Positions 1 to 7,859 of a stretch of DNA of 39,361 nt are shown in pieces (the first letter of the stretch is position 1; each line of letters opens with the position of its first letter). The position numbers and the translations under genes were made by a program. The notes beneath the pieces are model-generated. The model had not been told where the DNA came from. It did not search any database and saw only the letters and a program-made list of their open reading frames with translations. Source of the DNA: Clostridiales bacterium (GTDB lineage: Bacteria; Bacillota; Clostridia; Oscillospirales; Oscillospiraceae); the NCBI GenBank assembly GCA_004558025.1, contig SFEG01000016.1, positions 1-39,361 of the forward strand, in the 5' to 3' direction.

Positions 1-95
1 TCATGGGAAGCGGCAGTTTTCCGGTTTCGTCGGAAGCTTCGATACCGGGCAACTGCAATATATGTATAGGTACAGCCTTAAAGCGCCTCTAAAAA
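1..95. repeat. Interspersed repeat, copy A (cut by window edge)
   Basis: Noncoding DNA downstream of asd. The segment ACCGGGCAACTGCAATATAT (about 45-64) followed by GTATAGG and ending GCGCCTCTAAAAA matches one arm of the repeat at 7170-7390 and the core of the repeat at 16409-16546. The right end of the repeat supplies the asd stop codon (CTA at 89-91 on the plus strand). Only part of the element lies in the window, so the other arm cannot be seen. The homology is by eye. Confidence 0.6.
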
Positions 96-1084
96 TTCGG
101 CGCTAAAAGCTCGGCGATCTGGACGGCGTTGGTGGCCGCTCCCTTGCGCACCTGGTCGCCGCAGCACCAGATGTTCAGTCCGCGCTCGTCGGTCAGATCC
201 TCGCGGATGCGTCCGACGAATACGAGATCCTGGTTCTGCGTGTCCAGCGGCATGGGGTATTGCAGGGCGTTAAGATCATCGACGAGCTTCACGCCGGGCG
301 CGGCGGCGATGACCTCGCGCGCACGCTCGACGGAGATCTTCTCTTTGGTTTTCAGGCAGATCGAGACGCTGTGGCTGCGCACGACGGGAACGCGCACGCA
401 GGTGCAGCTGACCTTGAGCTCGGGCAGATGCATGATGCGGCGGCCCTCGTTCTGAAGCTTCATCTCCTCGGAGGTGTAGCCGGCAAACTGCTCGCCGCCT
501 ATCTGCGGAATGACGTTGTAGGCTATCTGGTAGGCAAAGACCTTGGGCTCAAAGCTTTCGCCCTTCGCGATGGCCTCGACCTCGCCGAAGAGCTCCTTCG
601 GGCCTGCCGCGCCCGCGCCGGATACCGCCTGATAGGACGAAACGACCATGCTCTCGATGGGCGAAACGGCGTTGAGCGCGTTGACTGCGGTGCAGGATAT
701 GACGGTCGTGCAGTTGGGGTTTGCGATGACGCCCTTGTGCTTTTTCACGTCCTCGGGGTTAATTTCGGGAACGACGAGGGGCACGTCGGGGCAGAGGCGG
801 AACGCGCTGGAGTTGTCGATAAACACAGCGCCGGAGGCCTTGATATCGTCGACAAAGCGCTCGGCAATGTCGTTTTCCGCCGCGCCGAGGATGATGTCGA
901 GACCCTCAAAATTTTCTCTGCACGCCTCGACGACGATGTGTCCGTTTATCTCCTTGCCGGCGGAGTTTTTACTTGCCAGCAGTCTGAGCTCGCCGATGGG
1001 GAAGCTGCGCTCGGCAAGTATCTTCATCATTTCCTGTCCGACGGCGCCCGTTGCGCCGAGAATGCCTACGTTGTATTTTTTCAT
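89..1084 (-). CDS. asd: Aspartate-semialdehyde dehydrogenase
   Basis: Reduces L-aspartyl-4-phosphate to aspartate 4-semialdehyde with NADPH, the branch-point step to lysine, threonine and methionine; cytosolic. The 331-residue protein is normal length. It has the N-terminal nucleotide loop GATGAVG (residues 10-16), the catalytic cysteine in NPNCTT (C125), and the conserved histidine in VRSHSV (H238). The start has a good ribosome site (AAGGAG, then a 10-nt gap). It is the last gene of hom-lysC-asd and starts 13 nt after lysC ends. Its stop codon lies inside an interspersed repeat, so the terminator, if any, is beyond the window. Confidence 0.95.
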   Translation of the reverse strand: MKKYNVGILGATGAVGQEMMKILAERSFPIGELRLLASKNSAGKEINGHIVVEACRENFEGLDIILGAAENDIAERFVDDIKASGAVFIDNSSAFRLCPDVPLVVPEINPEDVKKHKGVIANPNCTTVISCTAVNALNAVSPIESMVVSSYQAVSGAGAAGPKELFGEVEAIAKGESFEPKVFAYQIAYNVIPQIGGEQFAGYTSEEMKLQNEGRRIMHLPELKVSCTCVRVPVVRSHSVSICLKTKEKISVERAREVIAAAPGVKLVDDLNALQYPMPLDTQNQDLVFVGRIREDLTDERGLNIWCCGDQVRKGAATNAVQIAELLAPNF

Positions 1085-1097
1085 TTTACCGTTCTCC

Positions 1098-2411
1098 TTA
1101 TTTCACAAAGCTATTATATAGTACGCGCACGCAGCTTTCAAAATCATCGTTATTTACGCCGACGATGATGTTCAGCTCGTCCGGGCCCTGGGATATCATG
1201 CGGATGTTTATGCCGGCCTTGCCGAGCGCGGCGAAGATGCGCCCTGAGGTGCCGGGCTTGAAGGCCATCTGACGGCCAACCGCCGCCACGACGGACACCC
1301 CGCCGGTTATCTGAATGTTGTCGGGGATTAGCGTATCGCGAATTTCGCCGACAATGGAATAAATGCGATCCTTGGCCTTGTCGGCAGAGACGACGAAGGA
1401 TACGCTGTCGATGCCGGAGGGGGTGTACTCGACGCACACGCCGTGCTTTTCGAAAACCTCGAGCATCTGCCGCAGAGAGCCCATCTGCGAGCTCATCCCG
1501 GTCTTGGACACGGTGATGATCGAGAAATTCTTGCGTCCCGCGATGCCGGTTATAAAGCGGTCGCTGATCTCCTCGTCGGGGAAGCGCTCCATGATGAGCG
1601 TTCCGGGGTGGTCGGGGGCGTTGGTGTTGCGGATGTTCAGCGGAATATTCTTCTCGCGCACGGGGAACACCGCGCCCTCGTGCAGCACCTGCGCGCCCAT
1701 GTAGCTGAGCTCGCGCAGCTCGTTATAGGTTATGCGCTCGATGGTGTCGGGATCATCGACGATGCGGGGGTCTGCCATGAGTATGCCGGAAACGTCCGTC
1801 CAGTTTTCGTACACGTCCGCATCCAAAGCCGCTGCCGCGAGAGCTCCCGTAACGTCGCTTCCGCCGCGCGAGAGAACGCGTATGCTGCCGTCGGGCATGC
1901 TGCCGTAAAAGCCGGGGATGACGACCCTGCGCCCCGTCGCAAGCCGCTCGAGATCTTCGTAGGAGCGCTCCTTGTCGATCGTTCCGTCGAAGGAAAAATG
2001 CAGCCAATCCTCTGCATCGAGGAAATCATAGCCGAGGTAATCGGCCATGAGCATCGCCGAGAAATATTCGCCGCGCGAGACGAGCTTATCCTTGGATATG
2101 CCGGCTTCTATCTCCCCGCGCAGGGCGGAGAGCTGCGAGTCGATATCGACCTTGAGCCCCAGCTCGGCGCAGATCTCGCGATAGCGCCCGGCGATCATGT
2201 CGAAAACTGGGTCGCAGCTGACGCCGTACTTTTTGTGCGCATGGCAGAGATACAGAAGGTCTGTCAGCTTGTGATCGTCCTTGAACCTCTTACCCGCGGC
2301 GGAAACGACGATCACCTTTCTCGCCGGGTCTGCTTCGATAATTGATCTGACTTTTTTAAATTGTCTGGCGTCGGCCATGGACGAGCCGCCGAATTTTGCT
2401 ACCTTCAACAT
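1098..2411 (-). CDS. lysC: Aspartate kinase with C-terminal ACT domains
   Basis: Phosphorylates aspartate, the committing step of the aspartate amino-acid family. At 437 residues it is a full-length monofunctional enzyme: the KFGGSS substrate/ATP motif opens the protein (residues 6-11), an amino-acid kinase domain fills roughly residues 1-285, and two ACT-like units follow (around 295-437, with FSIITVSKTG and INIRMISQG). ACT domains in this family bind lysine and/or threonine for feedback inhibition; which ligand applies cannot be read here. It begins 4 nt after hom ends, so its ribosome site lies in the hom 3' end and the two are probably translationally linked. The gene could equally be named ask or thrA-type; lysC follows common usage. 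Confidence 0.93.
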   Translation of the reverse strand: MLKVAKFGGSSMADARQFKKVRSIIEADPARKVIVVSAAGKRFKDDHKLTDLLYLCHAHKKYGVSCDPVFDMIAGRYREICAELGLKVDIDSQLSALRGEIEAGISKDKLVSRGEYFSAMLMADYLGYDFLDAEDWLHFSFDGTIDKERSYEDLERLATGRRVVIPGFYGSMPDGSIRVLSRGGSDVTGALAAAALDADVYENWTDVSGILMADPRIVDDPDTIERITYNELRELSYMGAQVLHEGAVFPVREKNIPLNIRNTNAPDHPGTLIMERFPDEEISDRFITGIAGRKNFSIITVSKTGMSSQMGSLRQMLEVFEKHGVCVEYTPSGIDSVSFVVSADKAKDRIYSIVGEIRDTLIPDNIQITGGVSVVAAVGRQMAFKPGTSGRIFAALGKAGINIRMISQGPDELNIIVGVNNDDFESCVRVLYNSFVK

Positions 2412-2415
2412 TATA

Positions 2416-3558
2416 TTATATGAGCCCGGCTATGAACACGCCAGGGTCTGCCTCCTTTGCCTTTGCTGCCCACTCGTGCATTTTTGCGACAGGAACGGGC
2501 ATGGTGATGATCCCGTCGCCGCACTTTTCGCTCTCGACGGAGGCAAGGAAATCATCGCTGCCGGAAAAGCGCACATAGTATCTGTGCCAGGCGGCATTGT
2601 TGTCGACCGGTACGTCACGCACGAGCGAGGTGTAAAACTCCTTTACGCCGCTTATCATGTCCGCGCAGTCGGCCACGGCGTTGTACGCTGTGGGGTATCT
2701 GCCCGCGCCCTGGCCGTAAAAGCTCTCCTTGCCGGTGAGCTCGGTGACGAAGGATATTACGTTGCGGTTTGTCGATACCGCGGCCTCAAGCTCGCCCGAG
2801 GGCACGAAGCAGGGCTCGACATAGCAGCTGACTGCGCCCGACGCGCTCTTTTCGCCGAAGGCGAGCATCTTGCAGATGCGCTCGCGGCTCTCCGCCGCGG
2901 CGATATCGCAGGATGAGATGCTGCGGATGCCGAACACGGGCACGTCCTCCTCCGAAAGGCAGGCATCGAAGGCGACATTCGCGGAAATGACGGCCTTGCG
3001 CTGGATATCCAGTCCGTCAATATCCGCCGAGGGGTCGGCCTCGGCATAGCCGAGCCTCTGCGCCTCGGCGAGCACCTCGGAAAAGTCCGCACCGTTTGTG
3101 TGCATCGCGTCTAAGATGAAGTTCGTCGTTCCGTTCATAATGCCGCAGAACGACCGCACATCATCGAGCCGCTTTACTCTTTCGAGATTCACGAGCCAGG
3201 GTATGCCGCCGCCGACCGCCGGGGTGCAGCGGAATGCGACATTCATTTCCGACGCAAGCGAGACAAGTTCCTTATAATAATGCGCGACGAGGTGCTTGTT
3301 TGCCGTAACGACGTTTTTTCCGGCTCTCATCGCCGCCGCAACATATTCAAACGCGGGCGACAGGCCGCCCATGACCTCGACGACCGTATCGACCTCTTTA
3401 TCATTTAATATAACATTTATATCTTTAACGGCCTTATCGCCGAGCTCCGGCTTGTCGCGCCTGACGAGAACGTACTTCACCGACATATCCGAGCGCTTCT
3501 GTGCGATCTCGAGAACTCCGCCGCCGACCACTCCGCAGCCCAAAAGTGCAATTTTCAT
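2416..3558 (-). CDS. hom: Homoserine dehydrogenase, short form without ACT domain
   Basis: Reduces aspartate semialdehyde to homoserine, the entry to threonine and methionine. The ATG at 3558 is chosen because AAAGGCGG precedes it and the Rossmann motif GCGVVGGG begins at residue 7; an upstream extension in this frame is Cys-rich and unlike the family. TANKHLVA (K88 is the probable catalytic lysine) and the signature GYAEADPSADIDGLD (170-184) are present. The protein is 380 residues, shorter than the roughly 430 of most bacterial enzymes, and ends soon after the catalytic region, so the regulatory ACT domain appears to be missing. First gene of hom-lysC-asd. Confidence 0.93.
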   Translation of the reverse strand: MKIALLGCGVVGGGVLEIAQKRSDMSVKYVLVRRDKPELGDKAVKDINVILNDKEVDTVVEVMGGLSPAFEYVAAAMRAGKNVVTANKHLVAHYYKELVSLASEMNVAFRCTPAVGGGIPWLVNLERVKRLDDVRSFCGIMNGTTNFILDAMHTNGADFSEVLAEAQRLGYAEADPSADIDGLDIQRKAVISANVAFDACLSEEDVPVFGIRSISSCDIAAAESRERICKMLAFGEKSASGAVSCYVEPCFVPSGELEAAVSTNRNVISFVTELTGKESFYGQGAGRYPTAYNAVADCADMISGVKEFYTSLVRDVPVDNNAAWHRYYVRFSGSDDFLASVESEKCGDGIITMPVPVAKMHEWAAKAKEADPGVFIAGLI

Positions 3559-3588
3559 ATCTGTACCGCCTTTATGTGTCTTTCCTGC

Positions 3589-3604
3589 AAAAACATATGT
3601 TTTT
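3589..3604. promoter_or_regulatory. 16-bp perfect palindrome in the hom leader, candidate operator
   Basis: AAAAACATATGTTTTT is a perfect palindrome just downstream of the predicted hom start point and 30 bp upstream of the hom ATG. The position suits a repressor site. No regulator can be assigned. Confidence 0.35.
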
Positions 3605-3615
3605 GGGATGAGAAC

Positions 3616-3644
3616 AATATAACATGCACAGAGGCAATATGCAA
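3616..3644 (-). promoter_or_regulatory. Promoter for hom-lysC-asd
   Basis: On the minus strand TTGCAT (3644-3639) and TATATT (3621-3616) are separated by exactly 17 bp, a sigma-A type promoter. The leader to hom would be about 50 nt, too short for a lysine riboswitch or T-box. Confidence 0.6.
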
Positions 3645-3752
3645 GCCTTTTCTGCAAAAGGCATGTAAAAAACCCACAAGAAACGCCGCTTAAAACAGGG
3701 CAAAATGACGAAAGCGTTGTCTGCGCGCAAAATAATGCAGTAAATGCGCCCG

Positions 3753-3791
3753 CGATTTTGCAACTACATATAGACGAAAATTGCAAAATCG
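3753..3791. repeat. 11-bp inverted repeat between hom and the TRAP operon
   Basis: CGATTTTGCAA (3753-3763) and TTGCAAAATCG (3781-3791) are perfect inverted copies separated by 17 nt. They sit in the 442-bp divergent gap 3559-4000, which otherwise holds only the two promoters and the palindrome. TTGCAAAA-like words recur several times in this AT-rich gap. Function unknown. Confidence 0.3.
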
Positions 3792-3899
3792 GGTACACAT
3801 ATTGCAAAAGTGCCCGAAAAAGCGGCCGCAAATCATTAAAAACGAATTAGCATGCGAAATTTTTTGCAAATTCAAAAAATAAAAATTTCATTTTGGGGC

Positions 3900-3928
3900 T
3901 TGAAATGCAGTGAGCAAGGGTGTATAAT
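3900..3928 (+). promoter_or_regulatory. Promoter for the TAXI-TRAP transporter operon
   Basis: TTGAAA (3900-3905), a 17-bp spacer and TATAAT (3923-3928) form a near-consensus sigma-A promoter about 70 bp before the receptor gene. Confidence 0.7.
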
Positions 3929-4000
3929 GCGCCTGTAATGAATTTTTGAAGATGACATTATTCAAAGCAAAAAATTCAGAATCAACAGGAGGAAAAAATC

Positions 4001-4981
4001 ATGAAAAGAATAATAGCTATGCTTCTGGCTGTTATGATGGTATTCGCGCTGTGCGCATGCAGCAACGATACCTCTAACGGCGACACCGCCAAGGACGACG
4101 GCAAGGCCGATCTGACCTTCGCTACCGGCGGCGAGCAGGGTACCTACTACGCCTTCGGCACCGTTCTTGCACAGCAGGTCAGCGACAAGACCGCTACCAA
4201 CGTCACCGCCATCGTCAGCAAGGGCTCCCAGGCAAACGTTGAGGACCTTCAGGCAAACGGCGCACAGCTCGGTTTCGTTCAGTCCGACGTTATGAGCTAC
4301 GCATATAACGGCGAGAAGCTTTTTGACGGCAACAAGATCACCGACTTCTCCGTTGTTGCGGCTCTGTACATGGAGCAGGTCCAGATCATCACCCTCGACT
4401 CCAGCATCAAGACCGTAGCAGACCTCAAGGGCAAGACCGTTTCCATCGGTGCAAAGGGCTCGGGCGTTTACTTCAACGCACTTGACCTTCTCGGCGCATA
4501 CGGCCTTTCCGAGAGCGACATCAAGGCTGAGTACCTCGACTTCGGCGATTCCGCAGACAGCCTCAAGGACGGCAAGATCGACGCTGCATTCATCGTTGCA
4601 GGCGCTCCCACTCCCGCTGTTCAGGACCTCGGCACTGGCAAGCAGATCTACCTCGTCTCCCTCGATAAGGAGCACATCGACAGCCTGATCGCTTCCAGCC
4701 CCTACTACAAAGAGTACACCATCTCCAAGGACGTTTACGGCACTCCCGAGGACGTTACCACCGTCGCAGTCGCGGCAGTCGTCATCGCCCGCAACGACGT
4801 TTCCGAGGCAGCTATATACAACTTCGTATCCGCTGTCTTCGATAACATCGACGAGATCGGCCACGCAAAGAAGTCCGAGCTGAGCATCGACTTCGCATCC
4901 TCCATCTCCAACGTGCCGTACCATCCCGGTGCAGCAAAGTACTTTGCAGAGAAGGATATCACCGTCAACACCGCCGCATAA
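4001..4981 (+). CDS. TAXI-family TRAP transporter solute-binding lipoprotein
   Basis: Extracytoplasmic substrate receptor of a TRAP (secondary, ion-driven) uptake system. The 326-residue protein has a short signal peptide with a lipobox (ALCAC, cysteine about residue 20), so it should be lipid-anchored. Mature features are typical of the TAXI family: FATGGEQGTYY near the start, then KGSQANVEDLQANGAQLGF and LKGKTVSIGAKGSG. The start follows AGGAGG. It is followed by two strong hairpins and then the permease gene. Substrate is unknown; characterised TAXI systems are few and mainly take up carboxylates or amino acids such as glutamate. Family assignment is confident, substrate is not. Confidence 0.9.
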   Translation: MKRIIAMLLAVMMVFALCACSNDTSNGDTAKDDGKADLTFATGGEQGTYYAFGTVLAQQVSDKTATNVTAIVSKGSQANVEDLQANGAQLGFVQSDVMSYAYNGEKLFDGNKITDFSVVAALYMEQVQIITLDSSIKTVADLKGKTVSIGAKGSGVYFNALDLLGAYGLSESDIKAEYLDFGDSADSLKDGKIDAAFIVAGAPTPAVQDLGTGKQIYLVSLDKEHIDSLIASSPYYKEYTISKDVYGTPEDVTTVAVAAVVIARNDVSEAAIYNFVSAVFDNIDEIGHAKKSELSIDFASSISNVPYHPGAAKYFAEKDITVNTAA

Positions 4982-5018
4982 GTTTAACGACAGCTTAACG
5001 GCAAACTACTGTATAATT

Positions 5019-5051
5019 AATGACTACGGCGTCTTGTGCGCCGTAGTCATT
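5019..5051 (+). other. Intercistronic hairpin 1 after the TRAP receptor gene
   Basis: AATGACTACGGCG (5019-5031) pairs perfectly with CGCCGTAGTCATT (5039-5051) around a 7-nt loop. No U-run follows, so it resembles an mRNA 3'-end stabiliser or processing structure rather than a full terminator. Confidence 0.6.
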
Positions 5052-5065
5052 GCGCTAAAAAACAC

Positions 5066-5114
5066 CCCGATACTTTGCTGAGCTCAGCGCTGCCGGGTTC
5101 AGCAAAGTATCGGG
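5066..5114 (+). other. Intercistronic hairpin 2 before the TRAP permease gene
   Basis: CCCGATACTTTGCTGA (5066-5081) and TCAGCAAAGTATCGGG (5099-5114) form a perfect 16-bp stem with a 17-nt loop. It ends 3 nt before the AAAGGA ribosome site of the permease and could affect its translation. Confidence 0.6.
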
Positions 5115-5133
5115 ACGAAAGGATTGTTTTCAT

Positions 5134-7161
5134 ATGTCCCTGTTCAAGAAAAAGGACACCGATGCTCCGGCAGAGGAGATAAAGACCGCCGCCGGGACGG
5201 CCGCGGACGATAACGGCTACGAGACCGTATCCGCCGCCGAGGTCGACGAGGTCATGAAAAAATATGACCGTGAGTCGAACACCCGCATATGGACGGGCGT
5301 GCCTCATAAGGTCATTCAGTGCGTCATGGCTCTGTTCTCGCTCTACTGCATCTACTCCACCCTGTGGAGCACCGCGTCGCTTGAGGTGCGTCTTATGATC
5401 TTCCTCGGCTGCGTGAACCTCATGGGCTTTTTGTACTACCCCATGAGCAAGCACCATGTCCGCGAGAACTATATCCCGTGGTTTGACTGGATCATCATGA
5501 TCGTGGGCTCGGCCTGCTTCTTCTACTACGCGTTCAATTTTGACCCTATCATCAAGGTGCTCACCAGCGCCTCGAAGATGACCCCGACATACATAGTCAT
5601 CGGCGTTATCGGCATTCTCTCGCTCGTCGAGCTGTGCCGCAGGTGCGTCGGCGTTCCCATTCTGTGCGTCGTGGGTGCGCTTATTGTGTACACGTTCTGG
5701 AGCATGCTCGGCAGAGGCATGGATCTTCAGCATGTCCTCGGCCGCGTGATCTACACCCTGTTTTACACCACCGGCGGCGTTATCGGCACCCCGATAAACG
5801 TCTGCGCGAAGTTCATCGTCGTGTTCATCGTATTCGGTGCTTTCCTTGAGCGCACCGGCATCGCAAAGTTCTTCATCGACCTTGCAAATAAGGTCGCGGG
5901 TGCATCCTCCGGCGGTCCGGCAAAGGTCGCGGTCATTTCCTCGGCTCTGTGCGGCATGGTCTCCGGCTCCTCGGTCGGCAACACCGTTACCACCGGCTCC
6001 GTCACCATCCCGATGATGAAAAAGACCGGCTATAAGCCGGAATTTGCGGGCGCAGTTGAGGCTGCTGCCTCCACCGGCGGTCAGATCATGCCTCCCATCA
6101 TGGGCGCAGCCGCGTTCCTGATGGCAGAGTACGTCAACCTGCCTTACGGCGAGATCGCGCTCAAGGCGATCCTCCCGGCATTCCTGTACTTTGCGGGCAT
6201 TTTCGTCGCGGTTCACCTCGAAGCCAAGAAGCTCGGCCTCAAGGGCATTTCGCGCAGCGAGATGGTCCCCGGCAAGGAGCTTGCCGTCAAGAGCTATCTG
6301 CTCATCCCCATCGTTCTGCTGATCGTTCTCGTCAGCCTGAACGTTTACACCATGCAGAAAGCAGCGGCCCTGTCCATCATCGCAGCAATCATCGTCGGCA
6401 TTATCAATAAGGAAAGCCGCCTTACCCCGGCAAAGTTCATCGAGGCTCTCGAGGCCGGCGGCAAGGGCACCATCACCGTCGCGGTAGCCTGCTCGATGGC
6501 AGGCGTCATCGCGGGCTGCATCACCGTCACCGGTCTTGCCTCCAAGCTCATCACCGCTATCGTTTCCCTCTCGGGCAACACCCTTATCATCGGCCTGTTC
6601 CTGACCATGATCTGCTGCATCATCCTCGGCATGGGCGTTCCCACGACCGCGAACTACTGCATCATGGCTGCGACCTGTGCACCGATCCTCGAAAAGCTCG
6701 GCGTTCCCACCGTTGCAGCGCACTTCTTCGTGTTCTACTTCGGCATCGTCGCCGATATCACCCCGCCTGTCGCTCTCGCGGCCTATGCCGGCAGCGCGAT
6801 AGCCAAGTCAAATCCGATGAAAACGGGCATCAACGCCACAAAGCTGGCTATCGCCGCGTTCATCGTCCCCTATGTCTTCGCTTACAGCAGCTCGATGCTG
6901 TTCATTGACGTCAGCAGCTGGGTCGACGTTGTTACCATCTGCCTGAGTGCAATGATCGGCATCTACGGAGTTGCGGCCGGTCTCAACGGCTTTGTCAAGC
7001 GCAAGCTCAACTGGTTCGTGCGCATCCTGTTCATCGTCGGCGGCCTGACCCTCATCATCCCCGGCTGGAAGACCGACCTTGTCGGCCTCATTCTTGTCGG
7101 CGGCCTGACCGCTTACGAGTTCATAAAATCCAAGCAGGAGAAAAACGAAGCCATAGCGTAA
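5134..7161 (+). CDS. TRAP transporter fused permease (4TM/12TM type)
   Basis: Integral membrane part of the TAXI-TRAP system. The 675-residue length and hydrophobic profile fit a fusion of the small (DctQ-like) and large (DctM-like) permease subunits, the usual arrangement with TAXI receptors. A charged cytoplasmic N-terminus (about residues 1-55) precedes the first membrane segments. The large-subunit signature region SALCGMVSGSSVGNTVTTGS (about 270-289) and the glycine-rich GMGVPTTANYC are conserved. An extra membrane segment pair and a lysine-rich tail end the protein. AAAGGA precedes the ATG. It shares an operon with the receptor at 4001-4981, separated by two hairpins that probably lower its expression relative to the receptor. 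Confidence 0.92.
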   Translation: MSLFKKKDTDAPAEEIKTAAGTAADDNGYETVSAAEVDEVMKKYDRESNTRIWTGVPHKVIQCVMALFSLYCIYSTLWSTASLEVRLMIFLGCVNLMGFLYYPMSKHHVRENYIPWFDWIIMIVGSACFFYYAFNFDPIIKVLTSASKMTPTYIVIGVIGILSLVELCRRCVGVPILCVVGALIVYTFWSMLGRGMDLQHVLGRVIYTLFYTTGGVIGTPINVCAKFIVVFIVFGAFLERTGIAKFFIDLANKVAGASSGGPAKVAVISSALCGMVSGSSVGNTVTTGSVTIPMMKKTGYKPEFAGAVEAAASTGGQIMPPIMGAAAFLMAEYVNLPYGEIALKAILPAFLYFAGIFVAVHLEAKKLGLKGISRSEMVPGKELAVKSYLLIPIVLLIVLVSLNVYTMQKAAALSIIAAIIVGIINKESRLTPAKFIEALEAGGKGTITVAVACSMAGVIAGCITVTGLASKLITAIVSLSGNTLIIGLFLTMICCIILGMGVPTTANYCIMAATCAPILEKLGVPTVAAHFFVFYFGIVADITPPVALAAYAGSAIAKSNPMKTGINATKLAIAAFIVPYVFAYSSSMLFIDVSSWVDVVTICLSAMIGIYGVAAGLNGFVKRKLNWFVRILFIVGGLTLIIPGWKTDLVGLILVGGLTAYEFIKSKQEKNEAIA

Positions 7162-7169
7162 TTTAAGAG

Positions 7170-7390
7170 GCGATTTTTTAGAGGCGATTTGAGGCAATAC
7201 CGATACACCTATTGCGTGAACCCGGTATCGAGAGTACCGGCAAAACCGTGAAACTGCTGCTTCCCGTGAGTGCGGCGCAAAATTTGTGCCGCAATACCGT
7301 AGGGCGAAGTAAAAATGGTTTTGCCGGTACTCTCGAACCGGGCACCTGCAATATTCGTATAAGTACAGCGTCCGTTCGTCACTAAAAATA
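7170..7390. repeat. Interspersed repeat, copy B: long imperfect inverted repeat (MITE-like)
   Basis: The 372-bp gap between the TRAP permease and the methionine leader is largely occupied by a foldback element. Perfect 20-bp inner arms TCGAGAGTACCGGCAAAACC (7228-7247) and GGTTTTGCCGGTACTCTCGA (7317-7336) continue outwards as an imperfect inverted repeat to both ends (GATTTTTTAGAGGCG on the left, GTCACTAAAAATAC on the right). A near-perfect palindrome, TGCGGCGCAAA...TTTGTGCCGCA (7271-7293), sits between the arms. The outer arms match copy A and copy C. No ORF worth calling lies inside, so a nonautonomous mobile element is inferred. Confidence 0.6.
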
Positions 7391-7454
7391 CACAAAACAG
7401 GTATGGCGGAGAAAAAAACATTTTGTTAAAAACGATAAAACGTGAAAAAAGCGC

Positions 7455-7483
7455 TTGACAAATGCACGAGATAGCGCTACTAT
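7455..7483 (+). promoter_or_regulatory. Promoter of the methionine importer operon
   Basis: A consensus TTGACA (7455-7460), a 17-bp spacer and TACTAT (7478-7483) precede the leader peptide. Transcription would start near 7490, about 45 nt before the leader ATG and 370 nt before metQ. Confidence 0.75.
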
Positions 7484-7534
7484 GCCCACGTCAACAAAAC
7501 GACGCAAAATTTCGAGGAAAGGCAGAAAGCATCC

Positions 7535-7645
7535 ATGAAGAAGCTGAGCAACGCAATGATGATGTACATGTGCATGTGCCGCATGTGCATGTTTCGTCGC
7601 GCTCACTTCGGTCAGAAACTTTCTGAAACCTGTTTGACGGCTTAA
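7535..7645 (+). CDS. Met/Cys-codon-rich leader peptide of the met importer operon
   Basis: A 36-codon ORF with a ribosome site (GAGGAAAGG, 7514-7522) just after the operon promoter. Residues 8-19 read MMMYMCMCRMCM: seven Met and three Cys codons in twelve positions, plus one more Cys at residue 33. Such a run of codons for the transported amino acid, followed by a terminator that can be pre-empted by an alternative stem, is the architecture of ribosome-mediated attenuation as in the trp and his leaders. The predicted role is to sense charged tRNA-Met and/or tRNA-Cys and release the downstream terminator when they are scarce. The peptide itself probably has no other function. This is inference from sequence; no homologue is known to me. 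Confidence 0.75.
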   Translation: MKKLSNAMMMYMCMCRMCMFRRAHFGQKLSETCLTA

Positions 7646-7703
7646 GCCGAAAGCCTCTGAGGATAACAAACAGCGGAAGGTCGATGACCTCCCGCTGTTT
7701 TTT
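7630..7703 (+). promoter_or_regulatory. Transcription attenuator: antiterminator/terminator switch
   Basis: Terminator: AAACAGCGGAAGGTC (7668-7682) pairs with GACCTCCCGCTGTTT (7686-7700), a 15-bp stem with one mismatch, a 3-nt loop and U's. Competing stem: CTGTTTG (7630-7636), inside the last leader codons, is perfectly complementary to CAAACAG (7667-7673), the base of the terminator 5' arm. A ribosome finishing the leader at 7643-7645 would cover CTGTTTG and let the terminator form. A ribosome stalled on the Met/Cys codons (7556-7591) would leave it free and allow antitermination. Confidence 0.7.
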
Positions 7704-7753
7704 GTTCTATATACGCAAGATTCATGATTTCGATTTGAAAGGAGATGTGCCGT

Positions 7754-7846
7754 ATGAGATGGCCGGTAAAGCGAATGTGTCCCCGCGACACAGAGGATAT
7801 TATCATTAACAGACGACACCACGGCTCATTAAACAAAAACTTTTAA
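7754..7846 (+). CDS. Possible 30-residue peptide between attenuator and metQ
   Basis: An ATG at 7754 lies 10 nt after a strong AAAGGAG (7737-7743) and opens a 30-codon frame ending at TAA 7844-7846, 13 nt before metQ. The peptide begins MRWPVKRMCPRDTED and is basic, with a His/Arg-rich second half. I recognise no family. The good ribosome site and the position suggest it is translated, perhaps to couple ribosomes into metQ or as a second regulatory peptide. It could also be fortuitous. Confidence 0.4.
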   Translation: MRWPVKRMCPRDTEDIIINRRHHGSLNKNF

Positions 7847-7859
7847 GGAGAAAATAAAA

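Noticed and set aside
3559..3620. Lysine riboswitch or T-box upstream of hom-lysC
   Set aside because: The predicted leader is only about 50 nt and lacks the conserved core, and no terminator/antiterminator is visible.
3558..3831. Longer homoserine dehydrogenase with a 91-residue N-terminal extension
   Set aside because: The extension is Cys/Phe-rich, overlaps the hom promoter, lacks a ribosome site and lies upstream of a clear AAAGGCGG-ATG start.
5047..6723. Very long open frame on the minus strand (558 codons) opposite the TRAP permease
   Set aside because: It is antisense to a clear permease, encodes an Asp/His/Gly-rich low-complexity sequence and has no ribosome site; it is a codon-bias shadow. 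The same holds for 3962-4924, 8836-9768, 12022-13158 and 13720-15156 on the minus strand.
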